DNA of 17,917 nt from an uncultured bacterium (GTDB lineage Bacteria > UBP6 > UBA1177 > JAKLFG01), in NCBI GenBank assembly GCA_938048925.1, contig CALITV010000227.1, positions 1-17,917 on the forward strand. The letters are read 5' to 3'. The notes beneath the pieces were generated by a model. That model saw only the letters and a list, made by a program, of their open reading frames with translations. It ran no database searches and was not told the DNA's origin. Positions 12,973-17,917 of this stretch are shown piece after piece; the first letter of the stretch is position 1; each line of letters begins with the position of its first letter. The position numbers were made by a program, and so were the translations under genes.

Positions 12973-14663
12973 CAGGCATCCTCCTGCGTCCTGAGCAGGA
13001 CCTCGTCGGGCGAGGTGATCCCTTTCACCGCTTTCATCGCGCCATCCTCGCGGAGCGTGAGCATCCCGGACGCGGCGGCGATCTTCTTGAGCACCGAGGC
13101 GTCCTGCCGGTTCATCACCGCACGACGGGTGTCGTCATCCACGATAAGCAGTTCGAAGATGCCGGTTCGCCCCTGATAGCCGGTATGTGCGCACCGTTCG
13201 CATCCGACCGCCTGATAGAAGAGATGATCGCGGTACTCGTTCGGATCGAGTCCCAGTTCCCGGAGAATCGACGGATCGGGATGATACGGCTCGCGACAGT
13301 GCGTGCACAACTTCCGAACGAGCCGCTGCGCGAGCACCCCGATAACGGTCGAGGCAATGAGAAACGGCTCCACCTCCATGTCAATGAGGCGCGTGAAGGC
13401 GCTCGGCGCGTCATTGGTGTGGAGCGTCGAAAAGACAAGGTGACCGGTGAGCGACGCCTGTATGGCGATGTCGGCCGTCTCGCGGTCGCGTATCTCGCCG
13501 ACCATGATGATGTCAGGGTCCTGTCGCAGGATATGGCGCAGTCCCGCCGCAAAGGTGAGCCCGATTTTCGGGTTGATATGTATCTGGTTTATTCCTTTGA
13601 GATGATATTCGACCGGGTCTTCCTCGGTGATGATCTTCACATCGGGAGAATTTATTTCGGTAAGCGCCGAATAGAGTGTCGTCGTCTTTCCCGAACCGGT
13701 AGGCCCGGTGACGAGGAAGATCCCGTGCTTCTTTCGTATCATCTGCCGCATAATCTTGAGGTCGCGCTGATTGAACCCGCAGTTGTCGAGCGACAGTTGC
13801 AGCGTCGTCTTGTCGAGGATGCGGAGCACCACCGACTCGCCGTGGACCGACGGAAGGGTCGAGACGCGGAAGTCTATGTCGTTTCCGGCAACGCGGATCT
13901 TGATGTTGCCGTCCTGCGGCAGACGCTTCTCGGCGATGTTGAGCCGCGCCATGATCTTGATGCGGGTGATGAGTCCCGCCTGCGCCGCCTTCGGCACCTT
14001 CTGCACGACATACAGTTTTCCGTCACGCCGGAAGCGGACGAACATCTCGTCCTCGAACGATTCGAAGTGGATATCAGAGGCCCGCTCTTTGACCGCCTTC
14101 GCCACCATCGCATTAACGAAGCGTATGAGTGGCGCCTCGTCATTGGAATCAATGAGATCGGGAAGCGCGCCGCCCTCTTCGTCGGCCATATCACGGAACT
14201 CTTCCTCGTTGAGCGTTCCCTCCGTCGTTTCTATGCGGCTGTAGGCGTTGTTGATGAGTTCGGTCACCCGCTTCTCATCGAGCATGAGCGGGACGACGGT
14301 CGCTCCATACAAAAGGAACAATTGGTTGAGAAGCAGACGATCGTCGGGATCAGCCGTTGCGACGATGAGATGATCGTTCTCGACGAAGAGCGGCAGCGCA
14401 TTGAAACGGCGCGCAAGAAAAATGGGGAAGCGTGCGAGGATCGAGAGGTCCTGCCGCGCCGTGAGATCCTTCTCGACGAGCGGGAACCCCGCCTGTTCGG
14501 CGAGGGCGAAACCGATCTGGTCGGCCGTAGCGACCCCCGATGCTCGCAAAATCTCGCCGATGCGGCGCCGGTCGCCTTCCCCTTGTTTTCGAAAGGCCTC
14601 CTCGATCACCGGAGGAGCGACGAACCCGCGCGCGGCGAGTATCTCTCCGATGAGTTTCCTCAT
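12972..14663 (-). CDS. gspE: Type II secretion system ATPase GspE
   Basis: The product has 563 residues. It is the cytoplasmic hexameric ATPase that powers pseudopilus assembly. N-terminal GspE/MshE-type domains occupy 1-150 (GspL-binding side). The ATPase core carries Walker A GPTGSGKTT (320-328, K326), an Asp box ITEEDPVEY (345-353), Walker B DPDIIMVGEIRD (382-393) and a His box HLVFSTLHTND (408-418). Four cysteines, C453/C456 and C488/C491, form the zinc-binding CxxC pair typical of GspE. The helical middle (196-240) includes ERASDIHFE and the arginines R210, R212 and R213. No key residue is missing. The ATG overlaps the gspD stop as ATGA, with GAGGG six bases upstream. Confidence 0.97.
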   Translation of the reverse strand: MRKLIGEILAARGFVAPPVIEEAFRKQGEGDRRRIGEILRASGVATADQIGFALAEQAGFPLVEKDLTARQDLSILARFPIFLARRFNALPLFVENDHLIVATADPDDRLLLNQLFLLYGATVVPLMLDEKRVTELINNAYSRIETTEGTLNEEEFRDMADEEGGALPDLIDSNDEAPLIRFVNAMVAKAVKERASDIHFESFEDEMFVRFRRDGKLYVVQKVPKAAQAGLITRIKIMARLNIAEKRLPQDGNIKIRVAGNDIDFRVSTLPSVHGESVVLRILDKTTLQLSLDNCGFNQRDLKIMRQMIRKKHGIFLVTGPTGSGKTTTLYSALTEINSPDVKIITEEDPVEYHLKGINQIHINPKIGLTFAAGLRHILRQDPDIIMVGEIRDRETADIAIQASLTGHLVFSTLHTNDAPSAFTRLIDMEVEPFLIASTVIGVLAQRLVRKLCTHCREPYHPDPSILRELGLDPNEYRDHLFYQAVGCERCAHTGYQGRTGIFELLIVDDDTRRAVMNRQDASVLKKIAAASGMLTLREDGAMKAVKGITSPDEVLLRTQEDA

Positions 14664-17224
14664 GGCTGTCCCTCGAGCGGCGGCACCGTTTCTTCGACCG
14701 GCGGCACGAGAGCGTCCTCCTGGGCCGGCGGTATCGCCGCCCCCGGCGCAGGGCGTGGTTCCACCGGCGCGACCGCCGGTAGCGTCTTACGATCGAGATC
14801 CACCTCTTTCTGCTCGCCGCCGGGGCCGATGAAAATCCCTTTGTCTCCGCGGCGGCTTCTGAGCCGTTCTATCTCCTCTTCCTCGCGGCGGCGATCGTCG
14901 TCGAGCAGTTTGGCCATCGTGAGAAGCGCGCCGCGTTTCTTGGCAAGCGTGACGCTTCGTTCGTAGTCCTTGATGGAGCCGTAGAACTTCTTCGCGAATT
15001 CGTCACGCTCCTCCATCTTCCGCTTGTAAATACGCTCGAAGTCCTCCTTTCCCTCGACGATGTGCGGCGTAAGGATGATGAGAAGGTTGACCTTCTCCTT
15101 CTTGTTCTTGGTGTACTTGAAAAGTGCACCGAGGACCGGTATGTCGCCGAGGATCGGAATCTTCGAGTCGCCCTCGGTCACGATGTCCTTCATGAGGCCG
15201 CCAATGACGACCGTCTGTTGGTCCTCGGCGTTGATGATCGTCTTTGCGGCTCGTTTGGAGGTAGTAAAGCCGTAATCGGTCATCGGACCAAGTTCGGTGA
15301 CCTCCTGATCGACCTGTAGCGTCATGTAACCGCTCTCATTTATCTGCGGCTTTATCTTGAGTTTGAGAGCGACATCCTCGCGCTTGTAAGTGATCTGACT
15401 CCCCGCCGTTCCCGAGATGATGTTTCCCGAGGGGAACGGTATCGTGTCGCCGACGATGATCTCGGCCTCCTCGTTGTCGGTCGTGAGGATATGCGGCGTC
15501 GACATGACATTGACATTCGAGTCGTTCTTGAGAGCGTTCCAGAGAACGCCGAGCGACGGGATGCCGGCGACAGGACTGAGACCGCCGCCCATCGTCTCGG
15601 TCCCCGAGAGGACCGGGCCGAGGAGCCCCGCGACGAGCCCCGGCGTCGGCGTCGTAAAGGCTTTTCCGAAAAAGACTGGCACCTTCTCGCCACCGATCTT
15701 CGTCTCGAAGCCGCCCGCCGCGAAGGCGGTGCCGTACTCGAGGTTCTCCGAAACTTTCACCTCCATGATGACCGCTTCGACGAACACCTGCTTGCGGCGG
15801 ACATCGAGTTCTTCGATCACCCTCTTGAGATTACGAAAATCCCGGAGCGACGACACGATGACGAGCGAATTGGTCGCCTCGTTCGCCGAGATGTTTATCT
15901 CCCCCTCGAAGACCTCGGTTGCTCCCTTCTGCCCCTGCTTCTGCTGAGACTTCCCCGATTTTACGAGGCTGGTGAGAGTATTGACCAGATCCTTCGCTTT
16001 GGCGTTCTGAAGTTTATACACATGGATCTCTCCCTCTCCTTCGATCTCGCGATCTATCTTTTTGATGACTTGTAGAACGAGATCGAATGTGGTTTTGTTT
16101 GCAAGCACGATGAGCTGTTCGTTGCGGTCGTCGGCAACGATCTGCACATACATAGAAGAAATGGTCACCTTTCCTTCATCGGACGGGGGCTGTCCTTCCG
16201 GTTGAGACGGCTGGGGCGCGGGAGGTTGTTGGTCGGCGACGCCGCCGAGCGCCGGTGTCCCCGCATCCTTCTTCTGCTGTTTGCCGCCCTTCGTGACAAA
16301 ATCCTTGAAGATGTCGTCAATGAGTTTTTTCGCGTCGCTCGGCGTGATGTAGGAGAGACGCACGAAGTGGAGCCGTGCGGTATCGGCCTCGGTCGGCTGA
16401 TCGAGGTCGCGCGTGAGTTCCAGTATCTTGCGGATGTTCGCGGCGTAGTCCACGAGAATGATCGTCTTCTCGTCGAAAATAACCGATTCCCCCCCCTTGT
16501 CGCGGAATATACGGATCACCTTGTCCATCTCGGAGGCGGGCACATATTTGAACTTGAGAATGGTCGCCACCATCTTGAACACATTGGGTATGTTGTCTTC
16601 TTTCACGACCGACATCCCTTGGGTGATCGTGTCCTTCTCGTTCATAATCAGGAGAAACTTCCCGCTCTCGACGATCGATATGTTGTTGACCGAAAGGAGC
16701 GTCAAGAAGGTGCGCCAAGCCTCGTCTATCGTGACCGGCACGGGTGACATGATGGTCACCTTCGCCTTGGCGAGCCGCTCCTGCAGAATGAAGTTGCGCC
16801 CCGTTATCTCGCTGAAGTACTTGATGACGGCAAGGAGATCGGTATCGGGAAAATCAAGGTGCACCTTGGCGTTCTTGCTGATCGGGCGCTCGTGCTTCGC
16901 CTCGATGGTCACCGTCTTGTCGGCGCCGGAAGGCCTCTCGGGGATGTCGGAAGGCGGCGGTGGTGTTGCCGGTTGGTCGCCGGAGGCGGCACCGGTCACC
17001 GGCGCCGGGGCACCGATGGGGTGCTCCTTTTCTTTGATCTTGTCTTTTTCTTCTTTCTTCTTCTTATCGTCTTTCTTCTTTACGGGAGCCGATATCGTCT
17101 TGTTCACCTTCAAGGGAGCGGTAATCCCGGGCGACGCCTTTATCGGGAACTGTATATCGTTCGGCTCCTGTGCCGCGGCAACGGTAGCGAAGATGACCAA
17201 CAACACCCGAACAGCATAACGCAT
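14660..17224 (-). CDS. gspD: Type II secretion system secretin GspD
   Basis: The product has 854 residues, longer than the usual 650-770. It forms the outer-membrane channel. A signal peptide (cleavage likely after AAA, about residue 18) is followed by a Lys-rich then Pro-rich linker (20-108). The N0 domain lies at about 118-195, N1 at 209-275, N2 at 280-395 with a low-complexity Gln/Pro insert (about 312-352), and N3 at 398-470. The secretin core runs from about 475 to 722, with VEAVIMEVKVSE, NVNVMSTPHILTTDN, VGDTIPFPSG and the closing VNLLIILTPHIV. A 130-residue charged, then Pro-rich, tail ends the protein. ATG at 17224 is chosen over an in-frame TTG at 17245 because AAAGGAG lies nine bases before it and the TTG overlaps gspC. 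A pilotin-binding S-domain is not recognisable. Confidence 0.95.
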   Translation of the reverse strand: MRYAVRVLLVIFATVAAAQEPNDIQFPIKASPGITAPLKVNKTISAPVKKKDDKKKKEEKDKIKEKEHPIGAPAPVTGAASGDQPATPPPPSDIPERPSGADKTVTIEAKHERPISKNAKVHLDFPDTDLLAVIKYFSEITGRNFILQERLAKAKVTIMSPVPVTIDEAWRTFLTLLSVNNISIVESGKFLLIMNEKDTITQGMSVVKEDNIPNVFKMVATILKFKYVPASEMDKVIRIFRDKGGESVIFDEKTIILVDYAANIRKILELTRDLDQPTEADTARLHFVRLSYITPSDAKKLIDDIFKDFVTKGGKQQKKDAGTPALGGVADQQPPAPQPSQPEGQPPSDEGKVTISSMYVQIVADDRNEQLIVLANKTTFDLVLQVIKKIDREIEGEGEIHVYKLQNAKAKDLVNTLTSLVKSGKSQQKQGQKGATEVFEGEINISANEATNSLVIVSSLRDFRNLKRVIEELDVRRKQVFVEAVIMEVKVSENLEYGTAFAAGGFETKIGGEKVPVFFGKAFTTPTPGLVAGLLGPVLSGTETMGGGLSPVAGIPSLGVLWNALKNDSNVNVMSTPHILTTDNEEAEIIVGDTIPFPSGNIISGTAGSQITYKREDVALKLKIKPQINESGYMTLQVDQEVTELGPMTDYGFTTSKRAAKTIINAEDQQTVVIGGLMKDIVTEGDSKIPILGDIPVLGALFKYTKNKKEKVNLLIILTPHIVEGKEDFERIYKRKMEERDEFAKKFYGSIKDYERSVTLAKKRGALLTMAKLLDDDRRREEEEIERLRSRRGDKGIFIGPGGEQKEVDLDRKTLPAVAPVEPRPAPGAAIPPAQEDALVPPVEETVPPLEGQP

Positions 17225-17241
17225 GACTTCTATCTCCTTTC

Positions 17242-17917
17242 TCAATCTATCGTATATTCCATGGTTTCCCGCTTCCCGCGGCGCACGATGTCGAGGCTCA
17301 ACTTGCTCGCGTTCCGCAGGCGGCCGTAGGCCTCGAGCGCCTTATCGGGACTCGAAAGATCGATACCGTTGATACTCTTTATGACATCGCCGTTCTGGAT
17401 ACCTATCTTTTGCCAGATGCTTCCGGGGCGGATCGAAAATATCTTGAAACCGTTTTCCTGTTTGTCAGGAACGATGCGCGCCTCGGAGGCGAGGCTGTTG
17501 AGGTTTGCCGTTGCGCGGTTGAGGTCTTCACGACCGATGCGGTAACTGTTGGGACCGGTCTGTTGGACGGTCAGGTCGCCCGGAGCGGAGACGACCTCTT
17601 TTTTCTCGTCGGTACCCGCCGCCGATTCCTTACCGACATTCTCGCCGAGACAGCGCACCCCCGCGGGGGTCTTGAAAGCGGCGAGATTGCGTCGTACCGC
17701 CGCAAGCACCGTTCCACCATCGAGTTCGGCGTCAATCCTCAAAAGGAACACCGACTGTTCGCTTCCGCCCCCTCCCGTTCGCGGCGCCATCTTGGCCGTT
17801 CCCGAGAGGATGACGAACGACTCGCTCTCCGGCACCGCGAGCACTGCCTGGAAGATCGCATAGAGCGTGGCTGCATCGCGCGCCGGGTCGAAGTCACGCC
17901 GCTTCGCCTGCCACGCC
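17242..17917 (-). CDS. gspC: Type II secretion system protein GspC, C-terminal part (cut by window edge)
   Basis: The frame is open to the right edge; 224 residues are visible and the start lies beyond the window. The last 75 residues form a PDZ domain: GFKIFSIRPGSIWQKIGIQ, then NGDVIKSINGIDL and the closing LSLDIVRRGKRETMEYTI. They are preceded by YRIGREDLNRATANLNSLAS and ARIVPD, the standard GspC lead-in to PDZ. GspC links the inner-membrane platform to the N0 domain of the secretin and helps select substrates. The stretch before it (about the first 100 visible residues, with SESFVILSGTAKM and a GGGGS loop) does not show the usual homology region. Position just before gspD supports the call, with 17 bases between the genes. 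Confidence 0.85.
   Translation of the reverse strand, partial: AWQAKRRDFDPARDAATLYAIFQAVLAVPESESFVILSGTAKMAPRTGGGGSEQSVFLLRIDAELDGGTVLAAVRRNLAAFKTPAGVRCLGENVGKESAAGTDEKKEVVSAPGDLTVQQTGPNSYRIGREDLNRATANLNSLASEARIVPDKQENGFKIFSIRPGSIWQKIGIQNGDVIKSINGIDLSSPDKALEAYGRLRNASKLSLDIVRRGKRETMEYTID

Noticed and set aside
11098..13176. 692-residue open frame on the plus strand opposite gspF, gspG and gspH
   Set aside because: Its product is dominated by Arg, His, Asp and Glu, typical of the reverse complement of GC-rich coding sequence, and the minus strand carries clear T2SS proteins throughout.
13185..14966. 593-residue open frame on the plus strand opposite gspE
   Set aside because: The opposite strand encodes GspE with every ATPase motif intact; this frame has no family features and is a codon-bias shadow.
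17225..17245. TTG start for gspD
   Set aside because: It overlaps the gspC stop and adds seven charged residues before a normal signal peptide; the ATG at 17224 has AAAGGAG at nine bases.
1..17917. tRNA or rRNA genes, CRISPR arrays, insertion sequences, integrases, attachment sites, gspO
   Set aside because: Looked for on both strands. No cloverleaf-like sequence, regularly spaced repeat, transposase or prepilin peptidase motif was found. A covariance-model or profile search was not possible here.

Overview
The window is dominated by one long, tightly packed minus-strand operon for a type II secretion system (T2SS). In transcription order it encodes gspC (cut by the right edge), gspD, gspE, gspF, gspG, gspH, gspI, gspJ, gspK, gspL, gspM and gspN. 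A small NTF2-like lipoprotein and a PF14907-type nucleotidyltransferase family protein follow with operonic spacing. Most junctions are 4-base ATGA overlaps or gaps under 35 bases, so the block from 17917 down to 3040 is probably one transcription unit whose promoter lies beyond the right edge. The module holds the secretin, ATPase, inner-membrane platform (F, L, M), PDZ-bearing GspC, the major pseudopilin, four minor pseudopilins and GspN. The prepilin peptidase GspO needed to process the pseudopilins is not in the window.

To the left is a separately transcribed gene for a secreted lipoprotein with very acidic Asp/Glu/Thr/Pro-rich ends. It has a near-consensus sigma-70 promoter (3005-3032), a good ribosome binding site and a clear Rho-independent terminator (1848-1875). 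Beyond the terminator, on the same strand, is a protein of about 515 residues resembling the TaqI-like C-terminal specificity domain of N6-adenine methyltransferases, with no methyltransferase motifs. At the left edge a plus-strand fragment, probably the C-terminus of a thioredoxin-like protein, converges on it.

The organism is a Gram-negative, diderm bacterium: it has a secretin, lipoboxes and a full T2SS. The moderately high GC content, the gspC-to-gspN order with a GspN, and the Asp-rich repeat lipoprotein suggest a deltaproteobacterial or myxococcal-type lineage. That placement is inference from style, not a database match.

The T2SS genes are ordinary in function but several products are unusually elaborate. 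GspI has a Gly/Pro-rich C-terminal extension, GspH is large, GspL and GspN have long charged tails, and GspD has two low-complexity linkers and a long tail. The observations most worth following are an in-phase dnaX-type slippery heptamer near the end of gspL whose -1 frame is open straight into gspM, the NTF2-like lipoprotein coupled to gspN, and the orphan specificity-domain protein. I found no RNA gene, CRISPR array, insertion sequence or phage element. No gene-free stretch longer than about 120 bases exists.
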